Assembly (NCBI GenBank): GCA_963787895.1
Contig: CAWBEX010000007.1
Coordinates: 744,001 to 808,000, forward strand
Direction of reading: 5' to 3'
From: Anderseniella sp963787895
GTDB taxonomy: Bacteria > Pseudomonadota > Alphaproteobacteria > Rhizobiales > Aestuariivirgaceae
DNA length: 64,000 nucleotides
Shown in pieces: positions 34,986 to 44,219 of the stretch. The notes under the pieces are model-generated. The model was not told where the DNA came from and did not search any database. It saw only the letters and a list, made by a program, of their open reading frames with translations. Numbering within the stretch: position 1 is the first letter of the stretch; each line of letters opens with the position of its first letter. Position numbers and translations under genes: made by a program.

Positions 34986-36365
34986 TCAGGCTTTCGGTAA
35001 TCCGGCAATATAGGCAACCAGATCCGCCACACAGGCCATCTGCCGCAGGGTTGGCTCATTGCGCTGCTTGATTTCCCCGCCAGACGCAACAATTGCCGTT
35101 TGCAGCCCAAGCTTGGCAGCCTCCCGCACCCGCTGGTCGCTTTGGCCCACTGGCCGCAATGCGCCAGACAGCGCAATCTCGCCAAACAGAGCACATGTCG
35201 GTGGAATCACTGCTCCGGTCAGCGACGATACAAGTGCTGCGGCCACAGCCATGTCTGCTGCCGGTTCCTTGACCTTGATGCCGCCTGCCACGTTCAGATA
35301 CACATCCTGCTGGCCGACATTGACCCCGCCATGCGCTTCCAGCACAGCAAGCACCATGGCCAGACGGTTCTGGTCCCAGCCAACCACTGCGCGCCGCGGC
35401 GTACCCAGTGCCGAAGGTGACACCAGCGCCTGCACTTCCATCAGCAGCGGACGCGTGCCTTCCATGCCCGCAAAAATTGCAGAACCCGGGGTAGGGGTCT
35501 CGCCTGAGCCCATGAACAGCCTGGAAGGGTTTTCCACTTCGCGAAGCCCGGCATCGGACATTTCGAACACACCGATCTCGTCAGTTGGCCCGAAGCGGTT
35601 CTTGACTGCCCGCAAAATACGGAACTGATGCCCCCGGTCACCCTCGAAATACAACACAGTGTCCACCATGTGCTCGACCACTTTGGGCCCGGCAATCTGG
35701 CCGTCCTTGGTGACATGGCCCACCAGCAGCACCGCACAGCCCTTCTGCTTGGCAAAACGGATCAGGGCTTCAGCGCCTGCGCGAAGCTGCGATACCGTGC
35801 CCGGTGCGCTTTCGATTACCGGAGACCACAGGGTCTGGATGCTGTCGATAACCACCACGGCAGGCGGTTCGCCCTCGTTCAACGTGGCGATGATGTCGGA
35901 TACGTTGGTTTCCGCCGCCAGCAGTACCGGCGTCTTGCCAAGGCCAAGCCGCCTTGCGCGCAGCCGCACCTGGTCAATAGCTTCCTCGCCGGAAATATAC
36001 ACCGCCTTGTGGCCCCTGCTGGCCACGCTCGCCAGCGCCTGTGTCAGCAATGTTGATTTGCCGATGCCCGGATCACCGCCAATCAGAATGCCCGAACCCG
36101 GCACAAAGCCGCCGCCGGCCACCCGGTCAAGCTCTGCAATTCCGGTCATGATGCGCTCCGGCATCGGCGTTTCGCCTTCCAGCCCCACCAGCCGGGTGGC
36201 CCGGCCCTTGGGCATGGCGGCGCCCTTGGCACCGGAAACCGGCACCTCGACGCACGAATCTTCAGCCAGCGAATTCCATTCGCCACATGCCTCGCAGCGC
36301 CCGGCCCACTTGGAATATGCGGCCCCGCAGCTTTGGCAGGCGAATCTCAACGTGATCTTTCCCAT
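34986..36365 (-). CDS. radA: DNA repair protein RadA
   Basis: The 458-residue protein has the four parts of RadA. They are an N-terminal C4 zinc finger (FACQSCGAAYSKWAGRCEACGEW), a RecA-like ATPase with Walker A GGDPGIGKST near residue 85, the RadA-specific KNRFG motif near 245, and a C-terminal Lon-protease-like domain without catalytic serine (PLVSPSALGTPRR and GGIKVKEPAADMAVAAA). It promotes branch migration during recombination. An in-frame TTG three codons upstream is less likely than the ATG at 36365. It is transcribed away from the broken outer-membrane-protein gene. Confidence 0.95.
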   Translation of the reverse strand: MGKITLRFACQSCGAAYSKWAGRCEACGEWNSLAEDSCVEVPVSGAKGAAMPKGRATRLVGLEGETPMPERIMTGIAELDRVAGGGFVPGSGILIGGDPGIGKSTLLTQALASVASRGHKAVYISGEEAIDQVRLRARRLGLGKTPVLLAAETNVSDIIATLNEGEPPAVVVIDSIQTLWSPVIESAPGTVSQLRAGAEALIRFAKQKGCAVLLVGHVTKDGQIAGPKVVEHMVDTVLYFEGDRGHQFRILRAVKNRFGPTDEIGVFEMSDAGLREVENPSRLFMGSGETPTPGSAIFAGMEGTRPLLMEVQALVSPSALGTPRRAVVGWDQNRLAMVLAVLEAHGGVNVGQQDVYLNVAGGIKVKEPAADMAVAAALVSSLTGAVIPPTCALFGEIALSGALRPVGQSDQRVREAAKLGLQTAIVASGGEIKQRNEPTLRQMACVADLVAYIAGLPKA

Positions 36366-36414
36366 GATTGCCAATTAGAACATTAGAAGAACATTGTCGA
36401 GGATTTTTTGTAGT

Positions 36415-36448
36415 GTTGCATTTTTGCAACAGTTGCGAAAAAAGCAAC
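36415..36448. promoter_or_regulatory. two adjacent GTTGC-GCAAC inverted repeats
   Basis: In the 173-bp divergent spacer between radA and the outer-membrane-protein gene, GTTGC-ATTTTT-GCAAC at 36415-36430 is followed at once by GTTGC-GAAAAAA-GCAAC at 36432-36448. The spacers are reverse-complement-like A/T runs. Tandem matched palindromes of this kind are usual for an operator bound by a dimeric regulator, though they could also form small hairpins. The regulator is unknown. Confidence 0.5.
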
Positions 36449-36538
36449 GGCGAGGCGGGTTATCCTCTGTGCACGGCGCGAATGATTCCGTAAGGTCACG
36501 CTATAAAGTCTCAAGAAACTTGGCAGGGGCCACATATC

Positions 36539-37424
36539 ATGAAAACAGTTCTCAAATCACTTTTGGGCGGCGCGGCGCTTGTCGGTCTGGCGATGTCAGG
36601 CACAGCACAAGCCGAAGACCACTACACCTGGGCAGGCACGGCCCATGTCGGCGGTGGCGCGAGCTTTGTTGATATAAACAATTGTAAGGTCCAGGTTGCG
36701 ATCTGGATGTCGCCCACATAATTGCTGGTGGGGATTTCGTGATTCCGGTGAATGCGGACTGGAACATCCAGCTAGGCGGCGCCGGCTGGGTTGATCACCT
36801 GCATTTCTTTTTTGGGGGTAGCAATTCATCGGTTCAGTTCCAGACCAGTGCCATCGGCTTCTGGCGCAACGCTGAATCTGGCGTACTGGGGCTTGAAGGC
36901 GGTCTGTACTCTCCGTTCGAAGGAGAAGTGCAGTACATCAAGCTCGGCGGTGTAGGACAGTACTTCTACGGTGACATGGCCACCATAGGTGCATTTGGTG
37001 GTGCACTTGTCCCGGTCGATGACTTTGGAGGGGAGGTTAGGACTGGTTTCTATGCTGGCGGTGACCTCACCTATTACGCTGCACACAATATCGCTCTGGC
37101 AGGGTTTGCCCGTTACCATCAGCTTGGCTTCAATAGGGGGCTGGTTCCTCAGTCGAAGACTATAATCTGGTGGCTGGCGGCAAGGTTCGTTATCTGACTT
37201 CCATGCCAGGCATCGAGTTGTTTGCATCAGCAGCCTACAAGAAATGTGGTGAAGAAGGAACGTCACGTGGTCTGTCCTTTGACAATTATGCCGACGGCGT
37301 TGAAATAATGGCAGGCATCAACATACGCCTTGGCGGCCGTGGCGACAGCCTGGTCAATATCGACCGCTCCAACGCACTCGACACCGAAGCATGGGCATGT
37401 TCCACCCAAGGTGTCGTAAATTAA
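36539..37424 (+). pseudogene. outer-membrane beta-barrel protein gene with two frameshifts
   Basis: Three consecutive frames read as one protein of about 295 residues. The first gives a signal peptide (MKTVLKSLLGGAAL, cleavage after A-Q-A) and HYTWAGTAHVGGGAS, then loses frame near 36690-36705. The second (to about 37136) has typical alternating aromatic/glycine strands such as GVLGLEGGLYSPFEGEVQY. The third ends with GVEIMAGINIRLGGRGDSL and STQGVVN at 37424. Both shifts equal one missing base; the second falls in a run of five Gs at 37136-37140. No family name is assigned. A perfect terminator follows. Either the gene is inactivated or two bases were miscalled. Confidence 0.7.
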
Positions 37425-37473
37425 CGAACCCCGCACTGGGGTCTGATTGAACTTGCTCCTGTAATCATTCCAG

Positions 37474-37505
37474 CCCGGCGCTTCTCATCTGAGGCGCCGG
37501 GTTTT
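37474..37505 (+). terminator. rho-independent terminator after the outer-membrane-protein gene
   Basis: CCCGGCGC at 37474-37481 pairs perfectly with GCGCCGGG at 37494-37501, with a 12-base loop, and TTTT follows. It lies about 50 bp downstream of the last in-frame stop and ends the plus-strand transcript before the EamA gene. Confidence 0.85.
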
Positions 37506-37567
37506 GCATGGGCCACCTGCAACGGCCCCACTTGCCAATCGGTGCTGTTTGCCGCTTGCTGGCAGTC

Positions 37568-38455
37568 ATGTCGAATTCCCGCTCCACCGCCATCCTGCTG
37601 GTCATTACAATAGGCATATTGTGGGGGCTGAACTGGCCTGCGGTGAAATATGTGCTGGGCGCACTGCCGCCGTGGACGTTTCGCGCCATTGCCTTCAGTT
37701 GCGGTGGTTTGCTTCTGGCTGTTATCGCGCGGGTTGCGGGCGAAAGGCTTTCCGTACCGGTGGCAGACAGGTTGGCGCTGGTGTTCGCCAGCTTGCTGAC
37801 AGTGTTCGGCTTCAACATCCTGACTGCCTTTGGCCAGTTGCTGACCGAAACCTCCAAGGCGGCCATCATTGCCTTCACCATGCCCATGTGGGCAGCCCTC
37901 CTGTCGGCCGTGTTCTTGGGCGACCGGATAGGTATAAACCGCGCCATTTCGCTTGCGTTGGGCATGACTGGCCTGGGGGTACTGCTAACAGCGGGCGGCG
38001 CGGAGTACATCGCCCGTCCGGCGGGCTTCATTGTCATGCTCGGCGCAGCCATCTCCTGGGCGGGCGGCACGGTGCTGCTCAAGGCGCACAAGTGGACAAT
38101 CGGCCCGCTGGCGCGCTCTGCCTGGCTCGTCGGCTTCTCTGCGGCGCCCGCAGCAGCTGGTGCCTTGCTGCTGGAGCATCCATGGACCTTGCCGCTGCCG
38201 CCACCGTCTGTGCTGGCGGTGCTGGCGTTCCACGTCATCGGGCCGGTGGCCATATGCTACGCAGCCTGGACGGTGCTCATCGCCCGGTTGCCCGCTTCAA
38301 CGGCAGCCATCGCTACCCTGCTCATACCAGTGGTCGGGGTGTTGTCATCGGCCGTCCTGCTTGGTGATGCTCTGACCCCTGCAAGACTGCTGGCGCTGGC
38401 GCTCATCGTGGCCTCGGTAGCGTTCGTGTTCGTCAGGCCGTTCAGGCGCGGTTGA
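37568..38455 (+). CDS. EamA/DMT-superfamily metabolite exporter
   Basis: The 295-residue protein has ten hydrophobic segments arranged as two EamA repeats. The N-terminal helix ends with ILWGLNWPAVKYVLG, the usual W-G-x-x-x-P motif of the first repeat, and the second repeat closes with GVLSSAVLLGDALTPARLLALALIV, the E/L-x-x-x-G-D motif region. Members export amino acids or other small metabolites. The start at 37568 is chosen because the membrane part begins ten residues later; the upstream frame is basic and unstructured. It is convergent with mlaF (9 bp apart). Confidence 0.87.
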   Translation: MSNSRSTAILLVITIGILWGLNWPAVKYVLGALPPWTFRAIAFSCGGLLLAVIARVAGERLSVPVADRLALVFASLLTVFGFNILTAFGQLLTETSKAAIIAFTMPMWAALLSAVFLGDRIGINRAISLALGMTGLGVLLTAGGAEYIARPAGFIVMLGAAISWAGGTVLLKAHKWTIGPLARSAWLVGFSAAPAAAGALLLEHPWTLPLPPPSVLAVLAFHVIGPVAICYAAWTVLIARLPASTAAIATLLIPVVGVLSSAVLLGDALTPARLLALALIVASVAFVFVRPFRRG

Positions 38456-38464
38456 GCGGTTGCG

Positions 38465-39229
38465 TTACAGTTCAATCTCGATGGGGCCATGCTCCAGCCC
38501 GTGGATGAACTGGTCGACATAGGCATTGCCGCTATTGTCGATCTCTCCGGCCGGGCCGCACCATACGATGCGTCCCTTGTAGATCATTGCAATGTCGTCG
38601 CCGATCTTGCGCGCAGATGCCATGTCGTGCGTGATGGTGATGGTTGTGGCGCCCAGCCGTTTCACGCTGTCCACGATCAGGTCATTGATCACGTCGCCCA
38701 TGATCGGGTCGAGACCTGTGGTCGGCTCATCAAAAAAGATGATCTCCGGTTCCGGTGCGATGGCCCGCGCCAGACCCACACGCTTTCTCATGCCGCCGGA
38801 AAGCTCTGCCGGGTTGAGGTCTGCGATCTCTGGCCCAAGTCCAACCTGCGCCAGCTTTTCTATGGCCACCTCGCGTGCCTGGCGTGCCGGCATCTTGCGG
38901 CCCTGTATCAGTCCGAACGCCACGTTCCGCCAAACGTTCAGGCTGTCGAACAGCGCCGCCCCCTGAAACACCATGCCGAAGCGTGCGAGCATCTGGTCCA
39001 GCTCAACCCCCGCCAGGCCAATCATCTCGGTGCCGTCCACCCGGATAGACCCGCGTTCTGGCCTGAGCAGCCCGAGTATGCATTTCAACGTCACCGATTT
39101 GCCGGAGCCGGACCCGCCGATCACCACCAGCGACCGCCCCTTGCCGACACTCAGGTTGACGCCGCGCAAGACATGCTTCTTGCCGAACGACTTGTGCACA
39201 TTTTCCATAATGATGTGAGGCTCGCTCAT
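38465..39229 (-). CDS. mlaF: ABC transporter ATP-binding protein, MlaF type
   Basis: The 254-residue ATPase has Walker A GGSGSGKSVTLK near residue 38, the signature NPAELSGGMRKRVGLARA near 140 and Walker B EIIFFDEPTTGLDPI near 160. The MlaF/Ttg2A-type SGGM signature and the G-L-x-P-I-x-x-D stretch are family marks. It energises MlaE to move phospholipids between inner and outer membranes. The start at 39229 (MSEPHI) is preceded by GAGG and lies 9 bp before the mlaE stop in the reading direction. No mlaD follows. Confidence 0.9.
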   Translation of the reverse strand: MSEPHIIMENVHKSFGKKHVLRGVNLSVGKGRSLVVIGGSGSGKSVTLKCILGLLRPERGSIRVDGTEMIGLAGVELDQMLARFGMVFQGAALFDSLNVWRNVAFGLIQGRKMPARQAREVAIEKLAQVGLGPEIADLNPAELSGGMRKRVGLARAIAPEPEIIFFDEPTTGLDPIMGDVINDLIVDSVKRLGATTITITHDMASARKIGDDIAMIYKGRIVWCGPAGEIDNSGNAYVDQFIHGLEHGPIEIEL

Positions 39230-39237
39230 GCCGCGCC

Positions 39238-40011
39238 TCACTCGGTAAACAGCAGCGACGTCAGTGCATAATTGGCCGCCAGGATCAGGATGGAAGCAGA
39301 TACCACGGCATTTGTCGTTGCCTTGCCCACGCCTTGCGCCCCGCCTTTTGAATTGAAGCCATGGTAACAGCCCATCAGCGCAATGATGAAACCAAACACC
39401 GCCGCCTTGATCAGGCCCGAAGTGACGTCGGTGACTTCTACGAAGTCAGTGGTATTCTTGATGTATGCGGCATAGTTGAAACCCAGCGATGTGGTGCCCA
39501 CTGCAAAGCCGCCGAATATGCCGATCAGGTCTGCAATGCCAACGAGGATGGGCATGGTAATCACGGCAGCAAGAATGCGCGGGCCAACCAGATACTTGAA
39601 CGGATTTGTGCTGAGCGTGGTCAGCGCGTCTATCTGCTCGGTAACCCGCATGGTTCCCAGTTCGGCTGCTATGGCAGCAGCCACCCTGCCGGCGACCATG
39701 AGCCCGGCCATGACGGGGCCAAGCTCGCGGGTGATGCCAAGGGCAACAATGGATGACACCAGGTTCTCGGCATTGTAGCGCGTGCCGCCGATAAATATCT
39801 GTAACGCCAGCGCTCCGCCGGTGAAGAACGCAGTCAGTCCCACCACCGGCAGTGAGTTGTAGCCGATGCGGATGATCTGGTCGAACAACTGGCGGAAATA
39901 CCACGGCGGCAGCAGACCGCGAATTACCGCTTCGCGCATGAACAGCGCCACTCGTCCGACTTCAGCCAGCATGGAAAGTATGAAGCTGCCGATGCGTGCC
40001 AGATAATTCAC
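39238..40011 (-). CDS. mlaE: ABC transporter permease, MlaE type
   Basis: This 257-residue protein has about five membrane helices. The family blocks PPWYFRQLFDQIIRIGYNSLPVV (about 36-58), GITRELGPVMAGLMVAGRVAAAIAAELGTMRVTEQIDAL (about 95-130) and GCYHGFNSKGGAQGVGKATT (about 210-230) are all present. Together with MlaF it forms the membrane core of the phospholipid transport system. Its ATG overlaps the alr stop (ATGA), so it is co-translated with alr. Confidence 0.92.
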   Translation of the reverse strand: MNYLARIGSFILSMLAEVGRVALFMREAVIRGLLPPWYFRQLFDQIIRIGYNSLPVVGLTAFFTGGALALQIFIGGTRYNAENLVSSIVALGITRELGPVMAGLMVAGRVAAAIAAELGTMRVTEQIDALTTLSTNPFKYLVGPRILAAVITMPILVGIADLIGIFGGFAVGTTSLGFNYAAYIKNTTDFVEVTDVTSGLIKAAVFGFIIALMGCYHGFNSKGGAQGVGKATTNAVVSASILILAANYALTSLLFTE

Positions 40012-41189
40012 TGGGAACGTTGCCCTTCGTTGCCGTAGTCCGTTGTATCCCGCCTGTCGCTGCCCCCGCCGTGACTGACCTGTTTGGAGTACACTTTTGA
40101 GTAGCGCCTGCCAAGAGATGTCAGGATTTCATAAGGGATGGTACCGGACCAGCGCGCCCAGTCATCCACGCTGATATGCACCCCCAGCAGTTCCGCGCTG
40201 CTGCCGCGGCACACGTCTGGCTGCGCAATGTCTGTTACGTCCACGGTGATCATGTCCATTGAGATGCGCCCGACGATTGGCGCCATGGTGCCGGCAATGA
40301 ACACCTTCGCGGGGCCGTCGGTCCGCGCCGGCCAGGACATTGCCCGCATGAGTCCGTCCGCATATCCGACGCCGATAATGGCAATGCGAGATGGCCGTTG
40401 AGCGCGCCAGCTGGCGCCATATCCCACGCCTTCGCCAACTTTCACCTGCCGCACCTGCAACACCGGCGCAGTCAGTGAAACCACGTTGTCCAGTTCATTC
40501 GCTTGTCCGGCAAAGGGGTTGCCCCCAAAAAGCGCGACGCCGGGTCTGGCAATGTCATGAACATACTGCGGGCCAAGATAGGTGCCAGGCGAATTGGCCA
40601 GCGAGCCGGGCAGGGCAGGGAACATGCCGCGAAGGCTTCGGAACCTTTCGGCCTGGGCCGTGTTTGCTTCGTCGGTTTCGTCGTCGCCGCTGGCAAGGTG
40701 ACTCATCAACAGGCACAGTCCTGCCCGTCGCATCAGCTCGCCGTCTCTGGAAAGTGCCGCCGCCTGCTCATCATCCAGTCCAAGCCGGTTGATTCCGGTG
40801 TCCACATGCAGGGCCGCACGATGCTCGCCATTGCTGGCATCCGCCCATTCTGCAAGTTCCTCCGGGCTGCCCAGGCAGGGCCGCAAATTGTGCTCGACAT
40901 AGAAGTCCGCCTGGCCTGCAAATAGCCCGTCCAGGATGTAGATAACGGCATCCGGCAACGTTTCGCGCACCTGTTGCCCTTCCACCGGCAGGGCAACGAA
41001 GAAAATTCTGCAACCTGCTTCCCACAACGCTGCGGCAACTTTCGCCGCGCCGCAGCCATAGCCATCGGCCTTGATCGTTGCGCCGCATTCAGCCGGCGCA
41101 ATTCGCGCAGCAATGCTGCTCCAATTGCGCTTCAATGCCGCCAGGTCGATGTTCAGCGTGGCAGCAGCGAGTTCAGCAGGTAGCTCCAT
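40008..41189 (-). CDS. alr: alanine racemase
   Basis: The enzyme supplies D-alanine for peptidoglycan. The 393-residue protein has the PLP lysine motif ATIKADGYGCG near residue 40 in the N-terminal TIM barrel. The C-terminal beta domain has the second catalytic tyrosine region VGYGASWRAQRPSRIA near 275 and GRISMDMITVDVTD. The last 40 residues are polar, ending at TDYGNEGQRSQ, and are longer than usual. It follows dnaB by 6 bp on the same strand and overlaps mlaE, so it belongs to a dnaB-alr-mlaE-mlaF run. Confidence 0.95.
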   Translation of the reverse strand: MELPAELAAATLNIDLAALKRNWSSIAARIAPAECGATIKADGYGCGAAKVAAALWEAGCRIFFVALPVEGQQVRETLPDAVIYILDGLFAGQADFYVEHNLRPCLGSPEELAEWADASNGEHRAALHVDTGINRLGLDDEQAAALSRDGELMRRAGLCLLMSHLASGDDETDEANTAQAERFRSLRGMFPALPGSLANSPGTYLGPQYVHDIARPGVALFGGNPFAGQANELDNVVSLTAPVLQVRQVKVGEGVGYGASWRAQRPSRIAIIGVGYADGLMRAMSWPARTDGPAKVFIAGTMAPIVGRISMDMITVDVTDIAQPDVCRGSSAELLGVHISVDDWARWSGTIPYEILTSLGRRYSKVYSKQVSHGGGSDRRDTTDYGNEGQRSQ

Positions 41190-41195
41190 GCGTCA

Positions 41196-42704
41196 TCAAT
41201 CGTGGAAGTCCGGCACATAGCCGGGGCGCACCAGGTTCTCGAACCTGGTCAGGCTCGCATCGAAGTGCAGCGAAACTGTGCCGGTCGGGCCATGTCGCTG
41301 TTTGCCGATGATGACGTCCGCGATGCCGGTGACACCTTCCATCTTCTCTTGCCACTGCAGATGCTCATCGGTGTTTGGCTTCGGCTCGTCCCGGCCCAGA
41401 TAATATTCCTCGCGGTAGATGAACATCACTACGTCGGCATCTTGCTCGATGGAACCGGATTCACGAAGATCAGCCAGCTGCGGGCGCTTGTCTTCGCGGT
41501 TTTCCACCTGTCTGGAAAGCTGCGACAATGCCAGAATTGGAGCATTCAGTTCTTTGGCAAGTGCCTTCAGGCCGGTGGTGATTTCGGTCACTTCCTGTAC
41601 CCGGCTCTCCGAGGCCCTGCGGGCTGAACCTGCAAGCAATTGCAGATAGTCAACGACAATCAACCCAAGTGAGCCGCGCTGCCGCTTCAGCCGCCGGGCG
41701 CGTGCAGCCAGCTGGGCAATCGTCAGACCGCCGGTTGCGTCGATATAGAGCGGCATGGAAGCAAGCCGCTGGCTTGCCTCGACCAGCCTGTCGAACTCGT
41801 CAGGTGAAATCTTGCCGCGCCTGATGCGCTCTGAAGAAATCTCTGCCTGTTCTGAAATGATGCGGGTGGCAAGTTGCTCAGCAGACATTTCCAGCGAGAA
41901 GAATGCAACGAGACCGCCGTTCTTTACGTTCAGCGTGCCATCGGGGTTGTGCTCTGCCTGGTAAGCTGCCGCGACATTATAGGCCAGGTTGGTGGCCAGC
42001 GATGTCTTGCCCATTGCCGGTCTGCCTGCAAGCACGATCAGGTCAGATGCCTGCAACCCGCCGAGCCTTTCATCGAGATCTTTCAACCCGGTCGAAATGC
42101 CGGACAGCCCGCCATCGCGCTGGTACGCGGCCGCGGCCATGTCGATCGCCTCGGTGAGTGCACTGCCAAACGGTTGAAACCCCTGACCATACTTTTCCGA
42201 CTCGGCAATCTCGTAAAGCTGTTGTTCGGCTTCTTCGATCAGATGTCTCGAAGTCCTGTCCACCGGGGTATCAAAGCTGTTGTTGACGATGTCCGTGCCG
42301 ATACTGATCAACGCCCGCCGCTGGGCAAGTTCATGGATTGTGCGTCCGTAGTCTTCGGCATTTATGATTGTTGTTGCCGAGGCAGCCAGCCTTGCCAGGT
42401 AGGCGGCACCGCCGATGTGCTGCAGGCTTTCATCCTGCTCGAAAAACGACTTCAGCGTGACCGGCGAGGCTAGCTGGCCAGATCTGACACGGGTTGAAAC
42501 CGCTTCATAAATGCGGGCATGCACCTTCTCGAAGAAGTGCTCCGGCATGAGAAAATTGGAAACCCGGTCGCAGGCTTCGTTGTTCGTCAGGATTGCGCCC
42601 AACAAGGCCTGTTCGGCCTCTATGTTGTGAGGCGCGGTGCGAAGTGCGGCTTCACCGGCGGTGTCGTCTTCGCCGGTTTTGTGGAGTTTGACTGCGGTTT
42701 CCAT
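41196..42704 (-). CDS. dnaB: replicative DNA helicase DnaB
   Basis: The 502-residue protein has an N-terminal DnaB domain (AEQALLGAILTNNEACDRV), a linker and a C-terminal RecA domain. Walker A is AGRPAMGKTS near residue 220, Walker B GLIVVDYLQLLAGS near 340, and LSQLSRQVENREDKRPQLADLRESGSIEQDAD is the C-terminal family signature. It unwinds DNA at the fork. It follows the ribosomal protein operon with the cyclopropane synthase gene between them, keeping the usual rplI-dnaB-alr order with one gene inserted. Confidence 0.97.
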   Translation of the reverse strand: METAVKLHKTGEDDTAGEAALRTAPHNIEAEQALLGAILTNNEACDRVSNFLMPEHFFEKVHARIYEAVSTRVRSGQLASPVTLKSFFEQDESLQHIGGAAYLARLAASATTIINAEDYGRTIHELAQRRALISIGTDIVNNSFDTPVDRTSRHLIEEAEQQLYEIAESEKYGQGFQPFGSALTEAIDMAAAAYQRDGGLSGISTGLKDLDERLGGLQASDLIVLAGRPAMGKTSLATNLAYNVAAAYQAEHNPDGTLNVKNGGLVAFFSLEMSAEQLATRIISEQAEISSERIRRGKISPDEFDRLVEASQRLASMPLYIDATGGLTIAQLAARARRLKRQRGSLGLIVVDYLQLLAGSARRASESRVQEVTEITTGLKALAKELNAPILALSQLSRQVENREDKRPQLADLRESGSIEQDADVVMFIYREEYYLGRDEPKPNTDEHLQWQEKMEGVTGIADVIIGKQRHGPTGTVSLHFDASLTRFENLVRPGYVPDFHD

Positions 42705-42782
42705 GGCTCAGTTGATAACGCGCCAGCAAGTATCCGGCGAGGCCTAATCTGCACCGGCACGCATGCTTTCCACTGTTGCGTG

Positions 42783-44093
42783 TCAAGTCTGTGGATAATG
42801 ACGTGATTCGCGCATTTTTTGATTGCTGAATCGCGATGCAGGTCGGCCGTTGCTGCCTGTTCGCAGAACTTTTGCCTCCGTCTTGCGCAGATTGATCTCT
42901 TCACGCGCGATATAATCCCTTGTCAACGGAACTGTTTCCGCATCCGCGCTGGTTTGCAGCTGAAAGTTGTTCAGGTCCAGGTGCCTGAAGCTGAGTTCTG
43001 AAGCTGAAAGGTAGAACTCCCACATTCTGGCGAAGGTTTCATCATACAGTTCCACCGCCTTTTGCCGATTGACGGCAAACCGCTTGCGCCATTCCGCCAG
43101 CGTACGAGCATAATGCAACCGCAAAATCTCGACATCCGTCATGTAAAGTCCTGCCTTTTCGACTTCGGGTATCACCTCCGAAAGGGCAGGGCAGTAGCCG
43201 CCGGGGAAGATGTATTTCCTGATCCAGGCACTGGTGGCTCCGGGGCCGCCTGACCTGCCAATCGAATGCAACAGGAAGATGCCTGATGGTTTCAGCAGTG
43301 ACTGCACCTTGGAGAAGAGCTCGCTGTAGTGTTTGACACCGACGTGTTCGAACATGCCAACCGAAACAATGCGGTCAAAATCGCCTTCGAGTTCGCGGTA
43401 GTCCATCAACTCGAAGTGTACCTGATCGCCAAGTCCAAGCTCGGCAACGCGCTGCATCGAGACCCGGTGTTGTTCTTGTGACAGTGTCACGCCGGTTACC
43501 CTGGCACCGCACACCTGGGCCAGATACAAAGCCAATCCGCCCCAGCCCGAGCCGATGTCGAGAACATGCATGCCCGGCTCGATCAGCAGCTTGGCAGCCA
43601 GGTGCCGTTTCTTGGCCAATTGTGCATCTTCAAGCGTCTGTCCGGACTTCTCGAAGTAAGCACAGGAATACTGACGGTCACTGTCCAGGAACAGATCGTA
43701 CAGCTGACCGGAAAGGTCATAGTGATGCGCCACATTGCGCCGCGCCAGTCCGATTCCGTTTTTCTGCTGCAACCGTTTCAGCTTCTTGCGAATTGCATAG
43801 GGTAAACGCACCGTCGCTGGCGGGCCTGAGCTGTTCAGGTTCGAAAACAGCAGCCGCAATACATCGTGAATGGTGCCCTCCACCACGTTCAGCTTGCCAT
43901 GCATGTAGGCTTCGCCAAGGTGAAGGTCCGGGTCGATCAGCAGTTGCAGCACTGTTGAATTGTCGTGAATGCTAAAGCTGGCAGCAGGCGGATTGCCGTT
44001 GCCAAAAAGGTGGCGACTGCCATCCGGCATTATTACCGTGAGTTGCCCCTCACGGACGAGATGGCTGAGCATCTGTACAAGCAAGGTTTGCAT
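42783..44093 (-). CDS. cfa: cyclopropane-fatty-acyl-phospholipid synthase
   Basis: The 436-residue enzyme adds a methylene from SAM to unsaturated phospholipid chains. It has an N-terminal helical domain and a SAM fold with MHVLDIGSGWGGLALYLA near residue 170, GVTLSQEQ near 198 and FDRIVSVGMFEHVGVKHY near 232. A FIFPGGYCPALSE-type segment near 290 and an iron-free Y-L/R-x-x-Y cluster near the C-terminus are seen. A GTG two codons upstream is the other possible start. It sits between dnaB and rplI; the rplI terminator lies before it, so it needs its own promoter. Confidence 0.92.
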   Translation of the reverse strand: MQTLLVQMLSHLVREGQLTVIMPDGSRHLFGNGNPPAASFSIHDNSTVLQLLIDPDLHLGEAYMHGKLNVVEGTIHDVLRLLFSNLNSSGPPATVRLPYAIRKKLKRLQQKNGIGLARRNVAHHYDLSGQLYDLFLDSDRQYSCAYFEKSGQTLEDAQLAKKRHLAAKLLIEPGMHVLDIGSGWGGLALYLAQVCGARVTGVTLSQEQHRVSMQRVAELGLGDQVHFELMDYRELEGDFDRIVSVGMFEHVGVKHYSELFSKVQSLLKPSGIFLLHSIGRSGGPGATSAWIRKYIFPGGYCPALSEVIPEVEKAGLYMTDVEILRLHYARTLAEWRKRFAVNRQKAVELYDETFARMWEFYLSASELSFRHLDLNNFQLQTSADAETVPLTRDYIAREEINLRKTEAKVLRTGSNGRPASRFSNQKMRESRHYPQT

Positions 44094-44169
44094 TGGCACG
44101 ATTCCTCGTTCCTATGCCCCCAGATCCTATAGTAGCTCCCATTGTGCCAAAATCATTGTCGTAGATCAA

Positions 44170-44203
44170 ACGGGGGCCGCCGTCGATTTGCAGCGGCCCC
44201 CGT
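44170..44203 (-). terminator. rho-independent terminator after rplI
   Basis: ACGGGGGCCGC and GCGGCCCCCGT form an 11-bp perfect stem with a 12-base loop, followed in the minus direction by TTGATCT. It is 16 bases past the rplI stop and ends the ribosomal protein operon. The T-run is short but the stem is very strong. Confidence 0.8.
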
Positions 44204-44219
44204 CCTGTTCAACTACCGC

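Noticed and set aside
37136..37140. Phase-variable G tract in the outer-membrane protein gene
   Set aside because: Five Gs is short for slipped-strand switching and a second independent frameshift exists, so decay or error is likelier.
36739..37197. A separate gene starting inside the outer-membrane protein
   Set aside because: It joins smoothly to the preceding signal-peptide frame and the following C-terminal frame, so it is the middle of one broken gene.
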